Shown one piece after another: positions 57,329 to 64,000 of a stretch of DNA of 64,000 nt. The stretch lies in assembly GCF_002982075.1 (NCBI RefSeq), contig NZ_PUEJ01000005.1:310001-374000 (forward strand), written 5' to 3'. The stretch is from Labrys okinawensis. GTDB lineage: Bacteria > Pseudomonadota > Alphaproteobacteria > Rhizobiales > Labraceae. The notes under the pieces were generated by a model. That model worked only from the letters and a program-made list of their open reading frames with translations, searched no databases and was not told the origin of the DNA. The stretch's first letter is position 1. The number at the start of each line of letters is the position of its first letter. The position numbers and the translations under genes are program-made.

Positions 57329-57648
57329 GCTGCTTTGTTTCAAAAATGGAACTGCTTTGGATCGTCAATAACACAATACCGCCAGCGCGCCGTCTATTTC
57401 CCGATCGAGGCCGCGGATCTGACCAGTGGCAGTCGTATTCTGAACATTTGAGGTAAAATAGTAGGTGATGTAATGCTTCTGGATATTTCTAATTACAATT
57501 CTTGAGTGTTGAATTTTGAATCCTCGCGGAGGGGCAATGTTCGCAATGTTCCAATTCGAAAGAGGATTAAAGTCGATTTTTTGGTGACAAACCGTGTCAC
57601 AAATGAATATGGCGCCGCATGAAATTGGCACGAATGGCCGCCGCGGGG
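57329..57648. other. AT-rich 320-bp interval between glpR and the glp operators
   Basis: Base composition drops well below the rest of the window, especially about 57440-57600. No coding frame is supported. It contains the 3' flank of glpR and presumably the glpD promoter elements read leftward. No intrinsic terminator for glpR is obvious, so some read-through into glpDKF is possible. Confidence 0.5.
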
Positions 57649-58452
57649 TCAGGCGCTGGCGATGTGAAGCTCCGTGCCGCTGCTCGCCAGCAATTCGGCG
57701 AGCGCCCGGGGAGGCGCCTTGTCGACGAAGACGGCGCTCACTTCGGTGATCGAGGCCATGCGCAGCAGGGGCCTGCGCTGGAACTTGGTGTGGTCGGTAA
57801 CGAGATAGGTCTTGCGCGCGTGGCGCAGGATGGTCTGGGCGGCACGGATCTCGTCATAGTCGAAATCGAGCAGCGTGCCGTCGGTATCGATGCCGCTGAT
57901 GCCGATAATGCCGATATCGACACGGAACTGGCTGATCATGTCCACGCACGCCGGGCCGAGCACGCCGCCATCCCGGTTGCGCACCGAGCCGCCGGTGATG
58001 GTGATCTCGAAATCCGTGTGCCGCGAGAGAATCGTCGCTACGTTGAGATTGTTGGTGATCACCCTGAGGTCCTGATGGTGGATCAGCGCGGCCGCCACCG
58101 CCTCGGTGGTGGTGCCGATATTCATGAAGATGGAGACGTGATCGGGAACGTGACGCGCCACCAGCTTGGCGATCTGCTCCTTTTCGGCCTGATTCATGAT
58201 CTGGCGGGCGCTGTAGTCGATATTGGCGACGCTCGACGGCAGGCCTCCGCCACCGCGATACCGGGCCAGCCTTCCTTCGCCGCTCAGATCATTGAGATCG
58301 CGTCGGATCGTCTGGACGGTGACGCCGAAACGGCTCGCCAGCATTTCGACCCCGACAAAGCCGTGCTGACGCACCAGATTGACGATGGCTTCGCGCCGTT
58401 CCTCCACATTGAAGGCGGCTGATGCATCGGCGGGCGGCAGGCTGGATGACAT
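57649..58452 (-). CDS. glpR: Glycerol-3-phosphate regulon repressor (DeoR family)
   Basis: A 267-residue DeoR-type repressor. The winged helix occupies about residues 17-72 (E-E-R-R-E-A-I-V-N-L to R-R-D-L-N-D-L), and the sensor domain has N-I-G-T-T-T-E at the phosphate-binding loop. Identity as GlpR rests on position directly upstream of glpD-glpK-glpF in the same direction, with TTTTCG-type palindromes before glpD. Glycerol 3-phosphate is the expected inducer. The 511-bp gap to glpD suggests a separate promoter. Confidence 0.88.
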   Translation of the reverse strand: MSSSLPPADASAAFNVEERREAIVNLVRQHGFVGVEMLASRFGVTVQTIRRDLNDLSGEGRLARYRGGGGLPSSVANIDYSARQIMNQAEKEQIAKLVARHVPDHVSIFMNIGTTTEAVAAALIHHQDLRVITNNLNVATILSRHTDFEITITGGSVRNRDGGVLGPACVDMISQFRVDIGIIGISGIDTDGTLLDFDYDEIRAAQTILRHARKTYLVTDHTKFQRRPLLRMASITEVSAVFVDKAPPRALAELLASSGTELHIASA

Positions 58453-58613
58453 GGCAGGTCACGCGGGACGGGGAAATGCAGCTATCCCCGGGTTTGTCGC
58501 ACGGAATGCCGCGCACGGCCAGCGAAGCAGTGCGAGATCGACACTCCAATCCCACGCCATCCCGCCAGGTTGGCGCCCATCGGCGCGGACCCTCGCAAGG
58601 GGCGGGAGAGGGG

Positions 58614-59456
58614 CTATAGGCCTGCGCGCTTGGCCTCGTTCCACAATGCGTCCATCTCATCCAGGCTCGACCGGGCCGGGGTCGTGCCCTTCTCGCCCAG
58701 CCGGGCTTCGATGAAGTGGAAGCGCCTCTCGAATTTGGCATTGGCGCCGCGCAACGCGCCTTCCGCGTCGACATGCGCATGGCGGGCGACATTGGCGACG
58801 GCGAACAGCAGATCGCCGATTTCCGCCGTCAACGCATCCTTGCCGGCGCCCTCGTCGAGGGCAGCTTCGATCTCGTCCGCCTCTTCGCGTACCTTGGCGA
58901 GCACCATGCGGATGTCGTTCCAGTCGAATCCGACCTTGCCCGCCTTCTCCTGCAGCTTGATCGCCCGCGTCAAGGCCGGCATGGCGGCGGGAACGCCTTC
59001 GAGGGCACTGGCCTGGCCTGCCGGCGGATGGCGGCGCGCGCGTTCGGCCTTTTCCTGTGCCTTGATCTCGGCCCAGAGCTTCTTCACCTCCGCCGGCGGC
59101 AGGTTGCGGGCTTCGCCGAAGACATGCGGGTGGCGGCGGATCAGCTTGGTGGTGATGGCCTCCACGACGCTGCCGAAATCGAACAGGCCTTCTTCGCGCG
59201 CCATCTGGGCGTGAAACACCACCTGCAGCAGCAGGTCACCGAGTTCGTCGGTGAGATCGGCCATATCGCCGCGCTGGATCGCGTCGGCGACCTCATAGGC
59301 TTCCTCGATTGTGTAGGGGGCGATGCTGGCAAAGTCCTGCTCGAGGTCCCAGGGGCAGCCGGTGCCGGGTGTTCGCAAGGCGGCCATGATATCGAGCAGG
59401 CGTTCGATGTCCCGGCTGGGCATGACGGCCGTGTTCGATTTGGCGGTGCTGTTCAT
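58614..59456 (-). CDS. mazG: Nucleoside triphosphate pyrophosphohydrolase MazG
   Basis: A 280-residue tandem-domain MazG that hydrolyses (d)NTPs to monophosphate and pyrophosphate. Domain 1 has C-P-W-D-L-E-Q and the metal-binding E-E-x-Y-E and D-E-L-G-D-L-L-L-Q-V. Domain 2 repeats these as E-E-A-D-E-I and E-I-G-D-L-L-F. The ATG at 59456 is followed by another at residue 12, either acceptable. In many Rhizobiales mazG follows hflX; here it is 9.4 kb away, inverted, beyond the glp operon. Confidence 0.93.
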   Translation of the reverse strand: MNSTAKSNTAVMPSRDIERLLDIMAALRTPGTGCPWDLEQDFASIAPYTIEEAYEVADAIQRGDMADLTDELGDLLLQVVFHAQMAREEGLFDFGSVVEAITTKLIRRHPHVFGEARNLPPAEVKKLWAEIKAQEKAERARRHPPAGQASALEGVPAAMPALTRAIKLQEKAGKVGFDWNDIRMVLAKVREEADEIEAALDEGAGKDALTAEIGDLLFAVANVARHAHVDAEGALRGANAKFERRFHFIEARLGEKGTTPARSSLDEMDALWNEAKRAGL

Positions 59457-59480
59457 CCGGTCTCTCCTGGCGGCTTCCGA

Positions 59481-59580
59481 AGGCGTGGTGCGATGGGACG
59501 AATCACTGGGAATGAAAGACGCGTCGCAACAAGGAATCGGAGCAAGGGCATTTTCGCTAGAACGCATCGTGATCTAAAGC
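59481..59580 (-). repeat. Dispersed intergenic repeat, copy 4 (inverted)
   Basis: Read leftward, this copy carries CTAGCGAAAATGC, then the core GACGCGTCTTTCATTC (59525 down to 59510) and GATTCGTCCCATCGCA. It ends about 25 bp before the mazG start codon, in mazG sense orientation, as copy 2 does before aspS. It is the most diverged copy. The rest of the 59457-59820 interval (364 bp) shows no gene and leads into the tRNA promoter. Confidence 0.6.
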
Positions 59581-59820
59581 AAAGCTCTCGCGAACGGAAT
59601 GCCGCGTCGTGTCCGCGCCTGCTTCCCGCGTTCCTGTCATTCTCGACACCGACCCTGGGCCTATACGGGTTTTCCTGCGCCGAGCCAGCGATTTCCCGCC
59701 TCGATCCGAGAGGAGGCAGGCCAGCGAAAGAGAGGAGATGACAATACCCGTCATAAAGCTTGGGGCCGGTTGCGATTTTACCTTGATTGCCGGGACGGGA
59801 TTGTCTATCCGGAGGGCATT

Positions 59821-59911
59821 GGAGACGTGGCCGAGAGGCTGAAGGCACTCGTTTGCTAAATGAGCATACCCCACAAGGGTATCCAGGGTTCGAATCCCTG
59901 CGTCTCCGCCA
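59821..59911 (+). tRNA. tRNA-Ser (anticodon GCU)
   Basis: The acceptor stem pairs GGAGACG (59821-59827) with CGTCTCC (59901-59907), followed by discriminator G and encoded CCA (59909-59911). The anticodon arm (48-52 with 60-64 of the 59800 block) encloses the loop TTGCTAA with anticodon GCT at 59855-59857. A long variable arm (about 59866-59883) marks a class II tRNA, and the T arm contains GGTTCGAATCC. It reads AGC/AGU serine codons. Confidence 0.96.
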
Positions 59912-60272
59912 TCCCCTTCCTGTACAGCCCGGTTGTTAGCCCAGCGTCCTCGGGTCACGCCTTGAGCAGGGTGCTCACGGCCTGACGCCTCTATCCGCGG
60001 GATCATCCTCATGCGATCGGCAGGGGCACACCCATGGCTTCATCGTAAGGCCATGAGGGTAGGGGCCTGGTCCTATAGCGAAGGGCGGCAGTGCGGCGGC
60101 GAATCGGCACGCGCCGACATCGAGGGCAAAAGAAAACCCCACCGGATCGGCAGGGTGTTCGGGCAGGTGGAAACCTGATGAAAGCCGCTCGGCCTTGCGG
60201 TGCAGCATCACGCAAATGCCGTCTCGGCCGCTCGGATGATCGGCAAGGGGACTTATGAACGGTGCGCGGGGC
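59912..60272. other. 361-bp interval without a supported gene
   Basis: The interval lies between tRNA-Ser and the small leftward lipoprotein gene. Apart from a weak hairpin with a following T-run on the minus strand (60131-60158), no coding frame or RNA gene is evident. Confidence 0.4.
60131..60158 (-). terminator. Weak intrinsic terminator candidate
   Basis: Read leftward, ACCCTGCCG and CGGTGGGGT can pair with an internal mismatch around an ATC loop, and TTTTCTTTT follows. It lies about 115 bp after the stop codon of the small lipoprotein gene. Six or seven pairs only, so stability is moderate. Confidence 0.35.
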
Positions 60273-60401
60273 TCACCGCGGGAACGGCGTATCCGGGCCG
60301 ACGACGTAAGCCGGACGGCGGTCGGCCTGGCCGTAGTCGCTAGCGCAGGCTGCCAAGCCGGCCAGGACGAAAACAGCGGTGAGGATTTTCAGAATTGTCA
60401 T
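60273..60401 (-). CDS. Very small lipoprotein (42 aa)
   Basis: A short frame of 42 codons starting ATG 60401 and stopping TGA 60273. The N-terminus is M-T-I-L-K-I-L-T-A-V with a hydrophobic core and the canonical lipobox L16-A-A-C19. After lipidation only 24 residues remain (S-D-Y-G-Q-A-D-R-R-P, ending F-P-R). GGAAG lies about 10 bp upstream of the ATG. The perfect lipoprotein signal in such a short frame argues for a real gene. Similar tiny envelope lipoproteins are common and often missed. Function is unknown. Confidence 0.65.
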   Translation of the reverse strand: MTILKILTAVFVLAGLAACASDYGQADRRPAYVVGPDTPFPR

Positions 60402-60483
60402 TGTCGCTTCCATTTTTTCGGACGGCAGCGATGTAGGTCTAACACCGAACCATTACCGAGGGCACTTTTGTCTTCATCGCATA

Positions 60484-60705
60484 ATGCTGCAAAAGCGTAA
60501 ACGTTTCTTGCTGGCAATCGCTCCTCCCGTCGTTCTCGCCGTTTTTTCGAGCTCGTGTCATGTATCGATTGAAAGCCGGTACCAGCATGCTACCTTGAGT
60601 AGTGACGGTGCCGCAGCCGCCATGCCGACACTTCAGCAGCCAAGTCTTTATCGACGACCAGGTCCGTATCGAAAGGCCGGTTCTACATCGAGGCAAGAGT
60701 TGTGA
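60484..60705 (+). CDS. Small hypothetical protein with N-terminal hydrophobic segment
   Basis: A possible 73-residue protein. A basic start (M-L-Q-K-R-K-R-F) is followed by a hydrophobic stretch (about residues 9-23) ending S-S-S-C, so it could be exported, though the lipobox is not canonical. The remainder is low in recognisable features. It lies in a region otherwise without genes, opposite in direction to the tiny lipoprotein. Codon use is not convincing, and it may not be expressed. Confidence 0.25.
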   Translation: MLQKRKRFLLAIAPPVVLAVFSSSCHVSIESRYQHATLSSDGAAAAMPTLQQPSLYRRPGPYRKAGSTSRQEL

Positions 60706-60973
60706 CGCGCGGAACTGTCCGCCGCCCGGCTGGCTGCTATCGAGGATGGCTCGCCTGCAGCGTGATAAACGCTCCCGTCACGGAGACTATTGAATGTGTC
60801 ATGTGCGTTTCGGCACCTCGTTTCAGATCTTGACGGGGCCTAGTGCTGCTGTACCGGCTCAAGGCCGGTTCTGAACGTCCACCGCTCTTTCACCGACCCC
60901 ACGCGTGCGCACCTCATAATTTTGGGTTAAGAGTGCGCCGCGAAACGGCTTCCCACCCACTGAAGGAAACTCC

Positions 60974-62515
60974 ATGCAACTTCTTCGCATGAAACGCCGC
61001 AGTCCGGCCGCCAGGCTGGCCTTTCGGAGCACGCTGCTGGCCGCGACGCTGCTGAGCGCTCCCGCCTTTGCGCAGGGCGTATCGGCGGATGGCGCCAAGC
61101 AACTGCAGGACAGCCTTGCCAAGACATTCGGCAGCGGCCTTTTCGAGAAGGGCATCCTGTCGATCACCCCGCAGGGCAATGCCTACGCCGTGAAGCTCGA
61201 CCTGAGCGCCACCCTGGCGCAGCTCAAGGGAGCCGGCGTCACCGCAAGCTTCGATCCCATCACCTATCTGGCGACGCCCAATTCGGACGGCACCTATGCG
61301 GTGACCAGCGAATCGCCGATCAACTACAATTTCAGCGGCAGCCAGGGCGGCAAGCCTTTCGCCATGAAGGTTGCGGCGCCTTGCAAGTCCTCGGGCGTGT
61401 TCGATCCCAAGATCTCGACCTTCTCGACCTATGAGACGACTTGCGCCTCGATGTCGATGGACATGGATGATGCCGAGAGCACCGTGACTGCGAGCATGGG
61501 CGCGATCAGCTCCAAGCTGACCGGGACCGCCGGCAGCGCGGGGGGCGTCAATATCAGCACCACCGGTTCGGCCACCGATTTCGTCGAGAACATCGCCGGC
61601 AAGACCAAGCCTCTCACCATCAAGGTGGCGGCCAAGTCGCTGAGCACGGATGGCAAGATCGACAATCTCCAGCTCACGACGGTGCTGGAATTCATCGGCA
61701 TGGCGGCCAATTCCAAGGATCCCAAGGAATTGATCGCCAAGCAGGCGGAGATCAAGCAGAAGCTGACCGCGGCCCTGCCGCTGTGGAACAACCTGTCCGG
61801 CACGACCAAGCTGAATGAGGTCACCATCGACACGCCGATCGGCCCGGTCAAGCTGGGCAGCCTCAGCTACGGCGTCGGCATGACGGGCGCGGTCAAGAAT
61901 GCCTCCTACGGCATCGACATCAAGTATGATGGCCTGGCTCTGCCGCAGTCTCCGGCCATTCCCAGCTGGGTGGCTCCGCTCGTCCCGGGGGATGGCAATA
62001 TCGACGTGAAGTTCGAGGGCGTCGACCTCGAGGCCATCACCAAGCTGGCGATCGAGAATTTCGATGCGACCAAGGATCCGCCGATCCCCAATGAACTGAC
62101 GCCGCAATTCCTGGCTCTCTTCATGGCCGGACAGCCGCATGTGACCCTGGCGCCCAGCACCTTCACCGCTCCGGCCGGTGCCGTGAGCGCCGAAGGCCAG
62201 ATGAGCGTCATGCCGAGCCAGAAGGGCAAGGTGACGATTTCGGCCACCAATCTCGACCAGATCATCGCGGCGGTGAACGCCGCCCAGGTTCCCAACAAGG
62301 AATCGGCCCTGATGGGGATCGCCCTGATCAAGGGCCTGGCCAAGACCGGTGCTGACGGCAAGGCGGTTTGGGATGTCGACTTCGACGCGGGGACCAAGGC
62401 CGTGAGCGTCAATGGCCAGGTGCTCAGCCCCGGCAACGGTGGCGGTGCCGGGTCCGGCGGGGCCGATGAAGGCGGCAGCGGCGACGACGACGGTGATGGC
62501 GACAACGCCCAGTAA
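60974..62515 (+). CDS. Exported protein of unknown function with acidic Gly-rich tail
   Basis: A 513-residue protein. The signal peptide covers residues 1-33 (S-A-P-A-F-A/Q-G). The mature part is rich in short amphipathic strands (S-I-T-P-Q-G-N-A-Y-A-V-K-L-D, V-K-L-G-S-L-S-Y-G-V-G-M), giving a beta-rich look faintly similar to DUF2125 or AsmA-like periplasmic proteins. Two cysteines (near 137 and 157) could form a disulfide. The last 30 residues are Gly/Asp (G-G-G-A-G-S-G-G, then D-D-D-G-D-G-D), resembling calcium-type or disordered tails. GAAGGAA precedes the ATG. A strong terminator follows. Confidence 0.65.
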   Translation: MQLLRMKRRSPAARLAFRSTLLAATLLSAPAFAQGVSADGAKQLQDSLAKTFGSGLFEKGILSITPQGNAYAVKLDLSATLAQLKGAGVTASFDPITYLATPNSDGTYAVTSESPINYNFSGSQGGKPFAMKVAAPCKSSGVFDPKISTFSTYETTCASMSMDMDDAESTVTASMGAISSKLTGTAGSAGGVNISTTGSATDFVENIAGKTKPLTIKVAAKSLSTDGKIDNLQLTTVLEFIGMAANSKDPKELIAKQAEIKQKLTAALPLWNNLSGTTKLNEVTIDTPIGPVKLGSLSYGVGMTGAVKNASYGIDIKYDGLALPQSPAIPSWVAPLVPGDGNIDVKFEGVDLEAITKLAIENFDATKDPPIPNELTPQFLALFMAGQPHVTLAPSTFTAPAGAVSAEGQMSVMPSQKGKVTISATNLDQIIAAVNAAQVPNKESALMGIALIKGLAKTGADGKAVWDVDFDAGTKAVSVNGQVLSPGNGGGAGSGGADEGGSGDDDGDGDNAQ

Positions 62516-62552
62516 GGAGCGATTGTCGGTCCCAATGCCGATAGGATGGACG

Positions 62553-62582
62553 GGGGCAGGCGCGAGCCTGCCCCTTTCGTTT
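62553..62582 (+). terminator. Intrinsic terminator after the exported-protein gene
   Basis: GGGGCAGGC / GCCTGCCCC form a 9-bp stem closed by a GCGA tetraloop (62562-62565), then TTTCGTTT. It lies 37 bp past the stop codon at 62515. Confidence 0.85.
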
Positions 62583-62665
62583 GCGCCGAGCCTCGATCAG
62601 CGAGGCGAAATCACTCCTGGCCGCAACGCGCTTGCTTTCGACATCTCGCAGGGAGACGGAAAGCC

Positions 62666-62698
62666 AAAGAAAAACCCCCGCGGATCGCTCCGCGGGGG
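62666..62698 (-). terminator. Intrinsic terminator of the leftward unknown gene
   Basis: A 10-bp stem (CCCCCGCGGA at 62675-62684 with TCCGCGGGGG at 62689-62698) encloses a 4-nt loop. Read leftward, it is followed by TTTTTCTTT. It lies 26 bp after the stop codon at 62725. Confidence 0.88.
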
Positions 62699-62724
62699 TG
62701 ATGTTTCCAGCGTCGAGGAACGGC

Positions 62725-63168
62725 TCAGTCAGCCTTGGCTTCACCGGCCGGCGCTTCGGTTGCGGCCGGCTGCTGGGTCGCCTCGGCGGCGCGCGCATTA
62801 TGCAGCGGGCGGATCGTCTGGAAGGAGGCGCGCTCCTGAGCTGCGGGGCGGCCGGTCAGGCTGACGACATCGCGGCGGATCGAGGCGATCAGTTCGCGGA
62901 TGGAGCCGCTGTCGCCATCGGGACGATACTCTTCACCGAGCACGTCGAGCTTGGCGCAGAGCTCGACGGCGTTCTTGGCAGGAGCGCGTGAAATCGAATT
63001 GGCGATGGAGCGCAGCTCGGCGACCAACTCGTCGCGCAGGCCCTTCTGATCATCTGCATCGATGATCGGGGAAGCGAGCATGCCCCGCAAAGCGGCGCGC
63101 CGCAAACCCAGAGCCGCTACCGTGTTGGCTCCATCGGTCGCTTCGCGCTGTTGTCCTGGTCCTGCCAT
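62725..63168 (-). CDS. Hypothetical helical protein, 147 aa
   Basis: This protein is not recognised. It has no signal peptide. Residues 20-100 look helical and charged (R-R-A-A-L-R-G-M-L, L-R-D-E-L-V-A-E-L-R-S-I-A, E-L-I-A-S-I-R-R-D-V). The tail is Ala/Pro/Glu-rich and probably disordered (A-T-Q-Q-P-A-A-T-E-A-P). The ATG at 63168 is the likely start; the frame extends upstream to 63303. The tidy terminator behind it supports it as a real transcription unit. It is divergent from ssb across 422 bp with a LexA-type box. Confidence 0.65.
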   Translation of the reverse strand: MAGPGQQREATDGANTVAALGLRRAALRGMLASPIIDADDQKGLRDELVAELRSIANSISRAPAKNAVELCAKLDVLGEEYRPDGDSGSIRELIASIRRDVVSLTGRPAAQERASFQTIRPLHNARAAEATQQPAATEAPAGEAKAD

Positions 63169-63590
63169 GTTGCTGCCCTCGTATGGAACTAAGAAATGGA
63201 GTGTGCGGCTCCCCTGCACGCCCAATGTGGCGAAAGAGCGATGATGGAAAGCGCGGCCCTGATTTTCGCCCTGCTTGTTGGGCAAGTTAGCGGCCAAAGG
63301 CAAGGTTTTCTTGGCCGGATAGCGCAGATTCCCACATGATTCGAGCCGGAACGGCTGGCTTCGGCGTGATGCCGCCTTTGGTGCGGTCTGGTAAGCGAAC
63401 CGTTAAGGCAGGGCCTTGCATTGCGCGAACAAATATGGAACAAAAACTAATTGTGCACGAAGCCAATTCCCTTGCGGGCGTGGCGCCGGGAGCATGCTAG
63501 AGCAGAAATGATGGAGGCGCCTCCCGGGGCGCCATGGGGCGTGCGGGCCGTTTCGGCCGGCAGGCTGTGAAGCGAAGGAAGGAAGCCTCG
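63169..63590. other. 422-bp divergent interval with control sites
   Basis: The space between the unknown leftward gene and ssb contains the LexA-type box at 63427 and must hold both promoters. No gene is supported inside it. Confidence 0.5.
63427..63441. promoter_or_regulatory. LexA/SOS box (GAAC-N7-GAAC) upstream of ssb
   Basis: GAACAAATATGGAAC matches the alphaproteobacterial LexA-binding pattern GAAC-N7-GAAC exactly. It is 150 bp upstream of the ssb start, in the divergent promoter region. ssb is a known SOS member in several bacteria, so DNA-damage control of ssb and perhaps of the divergent gene is likely. Confidence 0.7.
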
Positions 63591-64000
63591 ATGTCGGGCT
63601 CGGTGAACAAGGTCATTCTGGTCGGTAATCTCGGCCGCGATCCGGAAGTGCGGCGACTCAATTCGGGTGAGCCGGTCGTCAACCTGCGCATCGCTACCAC
63701 GGAAAGCTGGCGCGACAAGGCCACCGGCGAACGCAAGGAGAAGACCGAGTGGCACAGCGTGGTCATTTTCAACGAGGGGCTGGCGCGCATCGCCGAGCAA
63801 TATCTGAAGAAGGGCTCCAAGGTTTATATCGAGGGCCAGCTTCAGACCCGCAAATACAACGACGCCTCGGGCGTGGAGAAATATTCCACCGAGATCGTGC
63901 TGCAGCGTTATCGCGGCGAGATGACCCTCCTGGATTCGCGCGGCGGCGGGCAGGGCGAGGGCGGCCGGGACTATCAGGGCAATGATTTCGGCTCGTCGAG
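63591..64000 (+). CDS. ssb: Single-stranded DNA-binding protein (3' end outside window)
   Basis: The first 136 codons of SSB. The OB fold begins [18 protein letters not shown] (residues 2-19) and includes [28 protein letters not shown], and the end of the fold near residue 112. The Gly/Gln-rich linker has just begun (G-G-G-Q-G-E-G-G-R) at the window edge, so the acidic tail is not visible. GGAAGGAAG precedes ATG 63591. The protein coats single-stranded DNA in replication and repair. Confidence 0.97.
   Translation, partial: MSGSVNKVILVGNLGRDPEVRRLNSGEPVVNLRIATTESWRDKATGERKEKTEWHSVVIFNEGLARIAEQYLKKGSKVYIEGQLQTRKYNDASGVEKYSTEIVLQRYRGEMTLLDSRGGGQGEGGRDYQGNDFGSS

Overview
The window is high-GC DNA of the kind found in Hyphomicrobiales (Rhizobiales) alphaproteobacteria. 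The clues are gene order (hdaA near ppk1-ppx, rnd divergent from aspS, dat-hfq-hflX), a malic enzyme carrying a phosphotransacetylase-like domain, and a GAAC-N7-GAAC LexA-type box upstream of ssb. The genus cannot be fixed from the sequence. No transposase, integrase, phage structural operon, CRISPR array or rRNA gene was found. Most of the window is chromosomal housekeeping DNA with accessory blocks set into it.

Region by region: 0.1-2.3 kb is a copper/cytochrome-oxidase assembly group (DUF2946-like protein, PCu(A)C chaperone, SCO, cytochrome c), then a CBS-domain protein. 2.9-5.4 kb is a LysR regulator divergent from a coupled tautomerase-cupin-DUF4865 operon, with twin palindromes between. 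5.4-11.1 kb holds a patatin phospholipase, parC, a GT61-type glycosyltransferase and an L,D-transpeptidase. 11.3-13.8 kb is CDP-alcohol phosphatidyltransferase, AI-2E/PerM protein and HdaA. A secreted beta-helix protein on the opposite strand then separates these from ppk1-ppx (16-19.8 kb). 19.8-28 kb has an LprI-like exported protein, dadA, rnd, aspS and maeB. 28-37.4 kb has DUF1697, a PfkB kinase, a glycine-zipper lipoprotein, a cardiolipin synthase, a deoR-MFS pair, an SbmA/YddA-like ABC protein with a degenerate nucleotide-binding domain, and a glucoamylase-family protein.

37.4-44.6 kb is a sugar-catabolic locus. A ribose-type ABC importer (binding protein, ATPase, permease), an FGGY kinase and a lactonase run leftward, and an SDR dehydrogenase runs rightward from a control region carrying a 21-bp-period direct repeat. 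44.7-49.2 kb is CYTH-CHAD, dat, hfq, hflX. 49.3-53.1 kb has exported proteins of unknown function, a large SGNH hydrolase and a small P-loop kinase. 53.2-58.5 kb is the glycerol regulon (glpR, glpD, glpK, glpF, all leftward) with two palindromic operator candidates and a terminator. The end holds mazG, tRNA-Ser(GCU), small lipoproteins, a large exported protein, a small unknown protein and the 5' part of ssb.

Non-coding structure includes four copies of a ~95-100 bp intergenic repeat, two REP-like elements at convergent junctions, several intrinsic terminators (one abutting the cls start codon), and palindromic or direct-repeat operators at four control regions. No wholly new system is evident. 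The best leads are the ABC protein with a degenerate ATPase, the tailspike-like beta-helix protein, the tautomerase-cupin-DUF4865 operon and the dispersed repeat.
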